This document shows positions 24,210 to 37,100 of a DNA stretch of 64,000 bases, in pieces. The notes beneath the pieces were generated by a model. The model made no database searches. It was not told where the DNA came from and saw nothing but the letters and a program-made list of their open reading frames with translations. This stretch comes from Calliopsis andreniformis (taxonomy: Eukaryota; Arthropoda; Insecta; Hymenoptera; Andrenidae). The stretch covers positions 11,882,501-11,946,500 of the forward strand of contig NC_135069.1 of NCBI RefSeq assembly GCF_051401765.1. The letters are read 5' to 3'. A program made the translations under genes and the position numbers. The stretch's first letter is position 1, and every line of letters starts with the position of its first letter.

Positions 24210-24893
24210 AACGTAGAACTAGAATTTTATGTAACAAGATAAATGAACATAGGAAATCACATTTCATATTGATACTTGTTCAAAGAACTGCAGATCACCT
24301 TGCACCAAATATGTAAAATGTGAACTTGCGAGGAAACCAACGAGGAAACTGTAGCGACAAACTAGCAATAACTTCTAAGCAATGTTTTATTATAGTAGCC
24401 AATAACAACGTACTTCGTTTATTCGAAAATCACAGATGTTTCATTATTCTATTGCACATAAATTTTCTTGCAAATAATTGTAAGTATTTGTATTATTTAA
24501 TGTTCGGTTCTTTTTCGGTTTCTCAGAAGGCAACTATCTTCATATAAACTTTATATTGATACACTATGCGATGATCAACATTTTTGTCATCAATTGTGTT
24601 TTTTCTTAACACTACACTCCAGAGATGCAGTCAGGACGCTAATTTTAATGAAAATTTAGAATACTTACAGTGCACAGGGGGTTACAAACCAGGTCGGGAT
24701 TAAAGGGAGGAGGGCAATTAGAAGAAAATATAGCCCTAAGCCTCCCCTTTTAAGGGGCTTCATGTTTTTACACATTAAAATAAACTGCAAATTCTTAAGA
24801 AAAGAATTATTGTCGATTTATTAACATTTTTCTTCAAAAGTCACGTTATTTAGTTGAAATTCGCAATTAATGAAATATATTTATGTATTATAG
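24210..24893. other. Intron or upstream region of orb
   Basis: No exon or repeat was recognised. A short inverted GC-rich patch at 24670-24760 (AGGGAGGAGGGC against CCTCCCCTTTTAAGG) is present. The region ends in the pyrimidine-poor acceptor TGTATTATAG at 24893. Confidence 0.4.
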
Positions 24894-25162
24894 ACACAGC
24901 AATACGATGATAGAAATGGCATTTGTTCAAATTCATCGATGTTGGACATTCCAAGTTCACCATGTTCCGTCACCACGGCTGGCAGTCCTAGCACACCCGG
25001 TAGTCTCTACTCGAATCCGCATACTTATTCATCTACAAATAGCAGTACTTCAACAGTGTCATCGCCAACAAATCGAGGATCTATGCAACATGTGGGTTCA
25101 CCAACATCGCCTCTTCATTCCCCTTATTATGGAAGGCCTATTCGCGGTTCTCCACCTTATAG
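24894..25162 (+). CDS. orb: orb exon (Ser/Pro/Thr-rich N-terminal region)
   Basis: The exon opens after TTATAG and closes before GTACTT, leaving a split codon AG|C that continues at 29707. It encodes about 89 residues rich in Ser, Thr and Pro, beginning TQQYDDRNG and ending RGSPPY. It is probably intrinsically disordered. Its phase-0 start implies at least one more upstream coding exon, which I could not find. Confidence 0.85.
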
Positions 25163-28100
25163 GTACTTATTTTAATCTAAATAATATAATTAATACTCAT
25201 AAGTAGACGGCGGATATTTATACAAATTCACATTTTCTACATTACGAAAGTGGTCTAATTCATATTTTTTGTGTGTCGAGATATTTAAATTTTTGCATCT
25301 GTACTAAAAAATATTTTCTTATTATACTACCATGTAATTTTCCATAAAATATTTGTTGTCATAGTATGAAATCTATCATTGCAATATTCTACGAAAATCT
25401 CATGTAGAAGTATGTTTTTCAGAACTTCAAATGACTTACAATTAGATCATTTTCAATATTAATGATATATTTATCTAAAGAATGATTTATACATGCGTTC
25501 ACTTATTTTGAAAGTGTTATCTAATATTAAGATTCAATTTCCGTTGTTTTAAAGATTTTAAAGTATTCTTAATAAATTGACGGGATTTATAGCAACAAGT
25601 CCATCGTATCTGCATACTTCTCCTTTACAACTGGCCAAATATTGAAATATAGTGGAAATAATGTTATGTTTTCATATAGAAGAAAAGGTGGTAATATGGA
25701 ATTGCAGTTTGTTATTTGACGATTTTTCACAAATGAATACATTAAATGATTTAAATTTGGCTATAATTTAATTCTCATATATTTCCGCTCAAGAAATTTG
25801 TACGAGTGATATGAAACCCTTGTTTTCTTTAGTAGAAGACATACATATATTGATATGTTATTCTTGACAAATCTTTGCAATATGGTTTTGAGTACAAAAA
25901 ACAGTTTGATTACTTTATTTTGCCCCATTTGCTTTGCTTTTATTACTACAAGGACTGTAATCATATTATTTGCATCCTATGATCTTCTATTGAAGGTAAT
26001 AGAATGCATTGAAATATATTTAAATATATCCAAGAAATTAAAAAAAATCGTTAGTTCAATTAATAACGTCTAAGTTAATAGAACGGGATTCCACATTTAG
26101 AGTTCTATATTAGCAGCAAGGTAAGGTTTTAAACTTTTGCACATATTCATAAACAGTCAAAAATTTCATGAAACCTCTTACAATAAGTAAATATAGTTTC
26201 AAATTACCTTAAACACGTCGCAACAACCGCCAACAGTTCAAGAAAAAGAGACTACTGGTGTAGAAAGAATTAGGAAAAAATTTTCCGATTTCACGAAATT
26301 ACTTTAATTATTATATAGGGTGTAAAAATATTAATAGTCACGGCTAAAAGGGGTGAATCTACACCTTTGGATTGATAGACATTTGTAAAAAAATAAACAG
26401 TCAGTAAAAAAATTGTTTATAACATTGAAAATTAATCTTATTTTTTAATTACGTAATCGTATTCAGATTGTTTAGCAGAAAAAATGTATGATAGAAACTA
26501 TATGCCACAAACGAACCGTTTAGTCAGGAAAAATTATTACAGATTTAGCATCGGTTTGATTGGGTAGAGTCACACATAGGAGCATGAGTCTACCACTATT
26601 CTGCTACGTGGCAACGACTAACCTGAACATGATGCCCATCATTGTGGTATGCGTACCCCAACACCGAAAACCTAGCAGGGTGCGTTGACTTAGTAAGTCT
26701 AAGTCGAATAACTTTTCTTTTTTTTTGATACTTGCAATATGGTATTGCAAAATGAATAATCGTGAACTACGATATTATACAGGGTAGAAATTATAAAGCG
26801 TTACAGATAAATATTTCCAAAAATATTGGTTATACGCAAAAATGTTTCAAATAAAAGTTGTTCAGCACCGAGGAAAATACATGGATATATATCATGTGGT
26901 GGGATTTTTATTTTTTCCGGTGGACGCGCAAAGGTGAGGTGAAGGTCACCGACCATTCTTCCAAATGGAAGCATACTTTTATTTTTTGCTAGTATTGTAG
27001 CTTATTTTGAGACGAATTTGAAAACTGTCTATAGAAGGTCGTTCAAGGTCAAACTTGCAGGGAAATTCCGAAAAGGTGATTAAAATAAATGTATTGATAA
27101 TTTAACGTAATTGCGTTTTATTTGTACAATAATACATAAATGCGTTTGTGTTCATTTCATTGATAATGACATTGATCTTGTCCTTAGTATTGCTGATATT
27201 GAACACATGTTATTGTTTCAGTTTGAAAGTTCGAAGGCACGAAACGTGTGAATGAAATGAATACACAATAAATTTGTAAAGTAAAAACCAAATTATTTTT
27301 CAAAAATAAATTGAACAAAGCATTGTTAAGTACATTGAAGTATAAGGTAATCATTTTGAACACTTACTAAAGTACAAATAAAACGCAGTTACGTTAAATT
27401 ATCAATACATTTATTTCAATCATCTTTTCGGCACTTCCCTGCAAGTTTAACCTTGAATGACCTTCTATAGATAGTTTTCAAATTCGTCTTAAAATAAGAT
27501 ACAATACTAGCAAAAAATTAAAAAAAACTAGTGAGCTTCACCTCACCTTTACGCGTCCACCGGGAAAAATAAGTCCCACTACGTGATATTTCCCTCGGTG
27601 CTAAACAACTTTCATCTGAAACATTTTTACGTATAATAATTTGTACAGATATTTGTCTGTAACGTTTTATAATTTCCACTCTGTATCTAATTATAATATA
27701 TTTACTTACATATTTGATGTTTAAACCTTTTATCTTCTGTTGTTTTATCCTATTTTTTAGAACACGTTCCATTCAGTGCAAAAGTGATCAAAATAAACAT
27801 TAATGACCAAGCACTGAAACACTGATAATAAATACCACTGCTTCACTGTAGTAGACTAAAAAATAAAAACTTCAAATAAGGTATGAAAAAAATCAACGGT
27901 CGCTTAGACAGGCTTTCGATTTCAGTGTTAAAACGATTCTTATCTGACTTCAATTTTATAAGACCTATCGCAATATCTGAATCTTTGTAAACGCAGATGT
28001 GCAGTTAAAGTCAGGGTTGTTTTCTCTATTGTCCTCCCCTTTTTTTAAGAATGTCTTTGGAAAGACACGCAATAGTTGATTTCCTTGCTGTCCTATTTAA

Positions 28101-31100
28101 AGTTTTTAATATTTTGTCTATTAAATTAGTTTAAGTTTACTTTATTAGTATTATGTGTATGTGCAGTATATATGTAGCACAATATGACAGTTATTATTAT
28201 TTAAACTACTGTTAACAGTGGTGCAGTACTATCTGTTATTAGAGTGTCAGTGCTCGATCGTTAATGTTTGACTATCGTGTTATTTAGAGGATTTTCATTA
28301 TTAGTAAATTTGAAACTTTTGTGCTGAATGGAATGTGTTCCAAATAATAGGATAAAATAACAGAAGATAGGAGGTTTAAACATCGGATAGGTAAGGAAAT
28401 ATGTTATCATTACATCTAATATTGTAGTTCACGATTGTTAATTTTGTCATATGATATTGGAGACATTGGAAAGAAAAAAAAGCTACTCGAGTTAGGCGTA
28501 TTAGGCCAATGCACCTTGCTAAGCCTCCTGTATTTTGAGGTACACACTGCACTCTGATGGGCCTCATGTTCAGGGTAGACATTTGTCGTATACCCGGAGG
28601 ATGGCAAATTAAACACTAATTGTCGAGATATATAATTCAATACTCTTTATTACAAAACGATGCGTTCAGTTCAGAGGTCTAATTCTTTCTGCCCAAATAA
28701 GAGGGTGCAAGGACAAGGAAAAGCTTAGTGGGGAAAAGAGGGTAAAGAGAAAGTTTTTGGGTCCTTGGCAGGGAGGCCGTTTTATGATGGTATGAAGTGG
28801 TTGAAAAAAACTCTTGGGACTTGACGTTGGCCAGATGCCTACATTTCTGAAGGAAATAAGAAACGAATTCTAGGAGTATCTGACACATTGCACGTAGCAG
28901 AATATAGTGGGCCTATGCTCTTATGTGTGACTCTACACAATCAAACTGATGTCAAATCTGTAATAATTTTTCCTGACTAAATGGTTTGCGAATGGGTTTT
29001 TTTTTTACAAATGTCTACCGATTCAGAGGGATAGATTCACCCCCTTTAGTCGTGACTATTGATATTTTTATATCTTGTACAAAAGTAAATACGATTGAAA
29101 TGCATTCGCTTTTATTTTCATATCATTTTTTTTTGTATACAAACATATTCCGTTGTTATGATACAAGTGACTGTGTAATGCTTATTCTATTGGAGTATTC
29201 CATATTATCAGCAGATTGCATACTGTACGCCTTTTCCTCTACTTTTGGTCTTCCTTTCTCAGGCAAAAGTCTAAAATATGGAATGTTGCATTGTCATCCA
29301 GATTTCTTTGTAGGTGATATATTTAACAAGAAACAAATGAACTAGATTACTATGGAAAGAAATAACAATATACGACGTGAATTTCGTTTAATATGAATTA
29401 TAACGATTAATTTTATTATCAATTCATTTTTCTACTATTTTGCAAAATTTCTTACACAGTATAATAAATGAATCGACATAGGTAATACGAAATAAGTGAA
29501 AATTTCAATTTTTGTAGAATTTTAATTTAGACCACTTTCATAATTACTAATTATGAAATTAATTAAATACAGTACACTTTCATAAATTATGTGTATTCTG
29601 TATGTACTATTTCGCAAACTAAAAAATGTATAAACAACCGCAGTCTCATTAGACCTTATCATTATAAAAAGTAAAAACTAATATAAAGTTAATTTTTTAA
29701 TATTAGCGATTGCAGTAGTCCTACATTTGAGTATCCCCATGTCATGGGATGTAGCGGTTCCAGATCAAACTCGCCTGCAGACTCGGAGACTAGCGGTATG
29801 AGTAGCATGGATGGTTCTTTGTCCGATATTATGGTAATTTTATCTTATTTTTACTTTTCTCCATTTTCTACAAATCTCTCTATTTCTTCCAAATACAATT
29901 TTTGCTGTGATACAAATGCAATACAGCATAAATTATCCGAACGTTAATTGTTAATAACGGTAATTATCTAAGAAACTGATTACACTGTTCAACAAATTTT
30001 GACTTTTTTTCGATTTTGTAAACGTGAATAAACATTTCTTATAGATTTTGACGTGCTGATTACGAATCTGCAAACCGTTTTGTTCCAGAACGTACAGTTT
30101 TTGAAAAAATCAATTTTGAAAAAAATGACAAATTTTCAACTTTGGGATTTTTCTGTGCTTTTGCCGTAGTAGTTATTTAGTTGCTCTTTGCACGAAATGA
30201 TTCTGTGAACTCTCCCGAATAAAATAATATAAATAGTTATTAGATTATAAACATCGAAATAGGTTTAAATAACAATTAAAGTGAAAAGGACACCCAAAAC
30301 GCACCCATTTTTGCTGATATTTTTCACTTTATTTCACAAAGTTAAGGTCTAGGAGAAAATTTGACTATAACACGCGATAGAGCAAACCTTTCTACTAAGG
30401 AAAGCATCAAGCGAATGTTCAAAATTATTTTTGTTTTCAATATAGAAATAAAATAGTTTGGCGAAATGCGCGGCGGCGGCAGTGGTACTCAATGACGTCA
30501 ATGCGTATAGGGTCCGCGGAACGGCAGGCGATAGGCGAGGCGTCCACCGGCGCGCGCCGCCGTCATTGAGTACCACTGTCGCCGCCGCGCGTTTCGCCAA
30601 ACTATTTTATTTCTATATTGAAAACAAAAATAATTTTGAACATTCGTTTGATGCTTTCCTTAGTGGAAAGGTTTGCTCTATCGCGTGGTATAGTCAAATT
30701 TTCTCCTAGACCCTTACTTTTTGAAATAAAGTGAAAAATATCAGCAAAAATGGGTGCGTTTTGGGTGTCCTTTTCACTTTAATTGTTATTTAAACCTATT
30801 TCGATGTTTATAATCTAATAACTATTTATATTATTTTATTCGGGAGAGTCCACAGAATCATTTCGTACAAAGAGCAACTAAATAACTACTACGGCAAAAG
30901 CTCAGAAAAATCCCAAAGTTGAAAATTTGTCATTTTTTTCAAAATTGATTTTTTCAAAAACTGTACGTTCTGGAACAAAACGGTTTGCAGATTCGTAATC
31001 AGCACGTCGAAATCTATAAGAAATGTTTATTCACGCTTACAAAATCAAACCCGTGTTGAACAGTGTTATTATCGGAAGATATAAGAATTTATTATGTAAC

Positions 31101-34100
31101 TATATCACAAGCCACACGTTGACAATAGTTATTTTTTGAAATATAAGGAGTTCAAAAATCCATTCACCATAGTATACATCATACTGATTGTGAGTAAAAA
31201 AACTTTAATAAACATAGGCCGAAAACTCAACAGGGTTTGAGACATAAACATTTTTAATTGATTGATTGAAACATGATTAACTTATTGATCCTTACAAAAG
31301 GTATTCCACATGTCCTACTATTTCCACCAATTACCGATGAAAGCTTCTCCTTTAAAGTAAATATGTATGGAAATTGAATGAGAACAACGAATGCGACACC
31401 AGTAATTCAATCATAATACTACATACAAAAATGTTTATATCTCAGAAACGGATGAGCTTTCAACCTATGTTTACTAAGACTTTTTACGTACAATCAGTAT
31501 GGTTAATATGTACTATTGTGTACTATCGATCATATAAATATTAACAATATAACAATGAGTGGTTTTTTAACATCCTGTACACAGAGTGGAACACGTGATT
31601 GAACTCACTTTTGCTGTTCACTTTCGTTGCTTTGCAATAAGTTTAGTGAAAAATGTTTCAAATAGAAGTTGAATAGTTTCTCGGGAGGTTTAATTTGATG
31701 TGGTTAGTTTTTTTGAAAGAGAATATGTAAATGGTTTGATCAAGTTCTCTCTCTTTCTCTCTTTTTTTTTTTTAAATAGAATCAGGAAAAACAAAGAAAG
31801 ATATAACATCGCCCGTCAAAAAACCGCTGGTGTGATAGCAGCTTAAATTGTAATTATTAAATTATGTAATAATACTAATCTACCTAATGGGTGAGATTGA
31901 GTTCTTTTTTTATATTTATAGTGAAATTACAGGAGTAAATAAGTGGTGTTTGACACCACTGCTCTACATTCTAGACTAGACTATTTTTCTAATAAGTGTG
32001 AGTGTTTGTTTTCCGCTAGTGCCTGCGCGCGCGACTGCATTATGTATACGCATTTAATTTTCAGAATGTCACATGCACCTCGCGGTGATTTATACATTTT
32101 AGTTTCGTGTCATTCATACTCAGTAATCTGCAAAGCAATGAAATGCGACAATAAAATCGAATATTTTGCACACACACGTACATCACAGCATATAAATATT
32201 TGAACACTTTGACGTTATTGGAAATGCATGAAATACAGTATTTTATTTGTACTAATTGACATCAAATATTATTCTCAGCAGTATTTGTAAACCTTATACA
32301 GATAACCCTCCTATAACACGGTAGATAGGTTCCTAGAAAATGCCGTGTTGTGTGAAACCGTGTTGTATGAGACCCAGAGCCAGTACAAAAAGGGGGGTTA
32401 CGTTCCGAAAACTTATTAAAAACAAATATTTTTTTTAATTCTACATAAACAACTTAATTTTTATTAAAAATATAAACGTATGTACAACACAAAACAAGAA
32501 AAAGAAAAAACAAAAAATATTATTTTAATTTAACGCAACTTTAATTTAATAAATTTCTTCGTCGTCACTACTCAGTATAATCATCCGAGAACGTTTTTTC
32601 GGTGGAATGATATCGCCTTCACTTTCAGAACTTTTTTCTGCATTTAAAGTTCTTGCATCTTCTTCCTTCTTAACAAAATCTGTAATTTTTCTTTGCTTGC
32701 TGGTTCTTACCAGGTCATTGTAAATTTCTCGGTATGGAGCTAGACAGTTTTGCAGCTCCCTTTTAAATTTTTGGCTTCTTTCAGCGGAAGAGTCTGCATT
32801 CAAGAAAAATGATTCGAGATTTTCAGCTAAGCTTAGGCCTTCTTGTAATTTTTTTAATGTTAAATTATTAACTGCACAATCTTCATCAATGCTAGTATCC
32901 TCAGAATCGATTTGATTTACAGCTTCGGATGCCATTTCCATCAAATCCGCTTCGTCAACTTCTTCTTCCATTAATAAATCTTGAACGTCCTTAATAGCCA
33001 TATCCTCAAAACCTTCGCCTCCGATTGATTTAGCAAGTTCTAATATGCCATCAATTTCATTTTCTGACGATTCACGCACGTTTTCTATTTCAACTGAAGA
33101 GGGCCATATCTTCTTCCAACACGCATTTAACGTTGATGTTTTCAGTTCTTTCAGCGACAAAGATATGATGTCGATACAGTGCTTGATTGAAAATTTCTTC
33201 CAAGCTTCCATTACATTAATTGATTTTGAATCGGTTACGTCTAAAATCTACTGTAATGCTCTTCTTATGTAATAAGTTTTAAAGGTATAAATAATACCTT
33301 GATCCAATGGCTGGAGCAACGAAGTAGCGTTAGGTGGTAGGAACAGTATTTTGACGTTGGGATGATTCAAATCTTGTGGGTGACATGGAGCATTATCTAA
33401 TAGTAATAGCGCCTTGAAGCTCAAATTTTTCTGCTTTAAATAACGTTCAACGTTTGGCACAAAACAATTTAAAAACCAATCTTTAAATAAATTTCCAGTT
33501 ACCCAAGCTCTTGGATTTGCTTTCCAATATACCGGTAAGGTGTTTTTATTTACGCCTTTAAGTGCACGAGGATTTAAAGATCTATAAACTAGCAAGGGTT
33601 TTGTCATAAAGTCCCCCGACGCATTACTGCACAAAAGGAGCGTTAGACGATCTTTAGACACCTTAAATGTTCTTTAAGGTCTTTGTAGATTTTGAGTGCT
33701 TTTTGTTTAATGATATTACCATCCAATGGAATTCTTTTTTGACAGCTGTCATCAATCCAAATGCCGAGTGCCTTTTCCATCTTCTCAATTATTGGCGCCC
33801 GGGGGCAAGCTGCACGTTTTGCGGATGTCAAAGATCCTGCAGCAACTGCACTTCTTATTTCTTTTTCACTTTTCTTAATAGTCCGGACTGTTGCTTCATT
33901 CAGATTAAGACTTTTTCCAATGTGAGATGCTTTTTCTCCTTTCAAAAGACGATCCAATATTTGTATCTTTACTTCTAAAGAAATAAATGTCCTCTTAAAC
34001 GTTGTTTTTTTATCTTTATCGGACATGGCTTGGGACTGAAACTTAATGTCTTAAAGACGAAAAAGTTATTCTTTAACACACCGTGGCTCGACGCAGACTG

Positions 34101-37100
34101 CCGACCAGCAGTGTGAGACACTTTTGTTTTCAGGCCACGGAGATGAAAAGAAATACTTTCCGCAACACTGTGTCTTTAAGACGGCAAACCTCGCCGCGGC
34201 TGTAGAAGTACAGTGTTGTACAAAGGTTTTTGCAATTTTCTTATCGTGTTAGAGCGAAACCGTGTTATAGGATGCCGTGTTGTAGGAGGGTTCCCGCAAT
34301 TTATGAATCGTGTTATAGCGAAACCGTGTTATAAGATGCCGTGTTGTAGGAGGGCTATACCTGTACAATAATTGCCTAAGATAAGATCTGTAACCAAAAT
34401 TATATTAGAATATTTTAGTTGTAGTATAGTCGACGGCGGAATATAGCAATTTCAATAAAACAGCAGGGCATCTTCACACTTTTAATAATTGGCGTTGCGA
34501 TGGCCAATTGTGGACCCTGGTACGAATCAACGTATTTTTTCCTGATTCTTGCCAATTCGAGGCACCACAGGTAGCAAAAAGGGTAAACAAATTTTAATTC
34601 TATAAGATTCATTATTCAACAATTTATTATTATCAGTATAACATTAATAACTAGTCAAATGTTGCAAATAGTAAAGAAAGTAACGCAAAAAAAATTGATA
34701 TTTCAGTGAAGTAGATGTTAAATAGTGAGTTTTAGCAATTTTTACATAATTAGGTATTACATAATTAATTGACAATGCTGTATTGATGATAACGCCCCTT
34801 TAGTACCTGCTGGGGCTTCAAATTGGAAGGAATCAGAAAAAACTACATTGGTTCGTACCTGGATTCCCGCTTTGTCATCGCAACGGCGATTATTAGAAGT
34901 GTGAAAAACCGATACCCTGTTGTTTAACTAGAATTGCTAAATTCCACCATCAACTATACTTTATGCATTTTCCATAATATGAAAGTGTCCAAATACTTGC
35001 GGACGGTAGTGTATGGGGAGCAAAAGAATGCGGGTCCAATTGGCATACAGAACCCCACTCCGTTTTAGAAATTCTGCACATCGACTTGCCATCATGCATA
35101 TTATCCGTATTGGCTGAAAGAAATGACAAACATCGACAATGAATTTAAACGGATCATGTCGAGAGCAAGACAGATGGTGGTTCGTGATGGGGTTAGACGG
35201 ACCCCTCCTGACCCCTGTGCTGTCCCACTAGCCTTCTCCTCGCGTGAGCATTGTATTGTACAGAGCTGATAAACTTGCGTCTGGAAAATATAGAGGTCTA
35301 ATTGGTTAGAGTGGATAGACCTCGCCTGATTTCACACGTACTTTGGTCGAAGCGTTTTTGGGCCGAAGTGGTCACAACTAGTCATCAAAAGCGAAGTTAA
35401 TGGATGCGAGCGAGGGATCTCTCTTGCCCCTGCGCTGCCGCGGGTGCAAATTTACCAGCTCTGAACGGTACATGCAGCCGTAAATGCACTAAATAGAGCT
35501 GCTGATCTTACCCAGGTAGCTGAGATTCTTGGTTGAAATTATTTATTCTAAATGCTGTGAACATTGTAAGTTCTACCAATGCCCAATGGAGAATTTCCAG
35601 TTAAACTGATCACCTTGTATATTAAACTTTATACGGTATACATGCAGGGTATCCTAAAACTGATGATACAAGTGGAAAGCGGGTGATTCTGCACGAAAAA
35701 ATACGATGAAAATTTAAAATAAGAATTTTTGATATCACGCTTCGTTTTCAAGAAAATTGACTTTGAATTTTGGCTGAGTACAAATGTACCGAACTACAGT
35801 TTTAGACGTTTGAAGTGTGAACGAGAAAAATGGAGTGCTTGTAGCGTACCGTAGAGACAGTCAGTGGTCAGACCGAGAATTTTCCTCATACCCTGTGTAC
35901 CCTTCAAGCACACAAAATTCTACTTTCGTACGCCTGCATCCGACCATAATTCAACCCAATTTTCTTGAAAATGAAGCCCGATATCAAAAAAAGTTTATTG
36001 TATATTTTTTACTTATTTTTTCATATAGAACCACCTCCTTTTCGCTTGTATCAATTTTAGACACCTTATACATGTAAATTTGGAATTTTTTCTACTTTTA
36101 GGAAATATTGGAAATATAGGAAATGGATCTCGAATTTTCAAAGCTTTATAAAAGTTAAATCGTAAGAGATACAACAAAACATATTAAGAGTTTTTTGTTT
36201 TATTTTTGCTCCTCAATGCATCTGTAAAATTACAGAATCCTCTGATTGTTAGTTTAACATATAGGTATATTAACTTCAAGATAATTCAAAGTGAAGTCAG
36301 ATCGATTGTGCCATAGGACATTTTGTGTTTCATTTGAGTTTCCCTACCACCCCTTAGAATATTTCAACGTATACTTGTTACACCCTATAGATTGTAAAGA
36401 TTATATATCATATAGGACATAATAATTATATTTCATCAGTAAAGTATATTGCAGTTTGAATTGGACTTTACTCGGTCTATTATGTATAAGTATGTGTGAT
36501 ATCATGGAATGATACTGGAGTTTTCGAGTATTTTCAGTATCTCAAGTAGTTTATCTGTGTAGCGTCTTTTCGGGAAATTTTTCTCCATCCAAGTATCTCA
36601 CAGGTATCTTAAATATCATCAGCTCTATGAAGCACACTGCGGGTAAGATAAATATCCCAATATCTTAATAATAATTAAGATGTCAAATGTCCCAGTAAAT
36701 GGACAACCGAAAATGCATATCCCGACACTTGAATTGCATCCCAGTAACTGAATATACTACTTCATAACATTTTTTGTTTTTCATTAGTAGTATTGATTTT
36801 GATTAGAATTTAAAACTAAATAAAATTAGCGTTAGCGTTCAGGTACCGGGACATGGTCTGTTAGTGAGATATTTACTTTATCTTAAACACCTTTGCGTAG
36901 ACAGTGCGTACTATGGAAGTAAGCAAACAGAATTATCCAAGTGATAAATATTATCAAATGACTTCAGAAACATATGTTTAAATTTGCTTTAAAATATTTT
37001 TCTTTTTAGAATTGTTTATCATTAAATTCATCATCATCGCATGGATGCTGCCCTCAATCTTTGGGTTCCCTGATGTCACCCGACGACTTGTGCACAAATA

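Larger units (their letters stand above)
29834..37009 (+). other. orb intron with palindrome, Tigger copy and fold-backs
   Basis: GTAATT...TTTTAG borders. The 7.2-kb intron contains the 1.08-kb palindrome at 29983-31065, the Tigger relic at 32305-34355, fold-backs at 34408-34985 and 35641-36076, and a family E half copy at about 36085-36385. Between about 31070 and 32300, and between 34990 and 35640, nothing was recognised. Confidence 0.75.

Noticed and set aside
30349..30709. Two mirror-image 83-codon frames at the centre of the palindrome
   Set aside because: They are the same sequence read on both arms. The translation is low in information and depends on the palindrome, not on coding.
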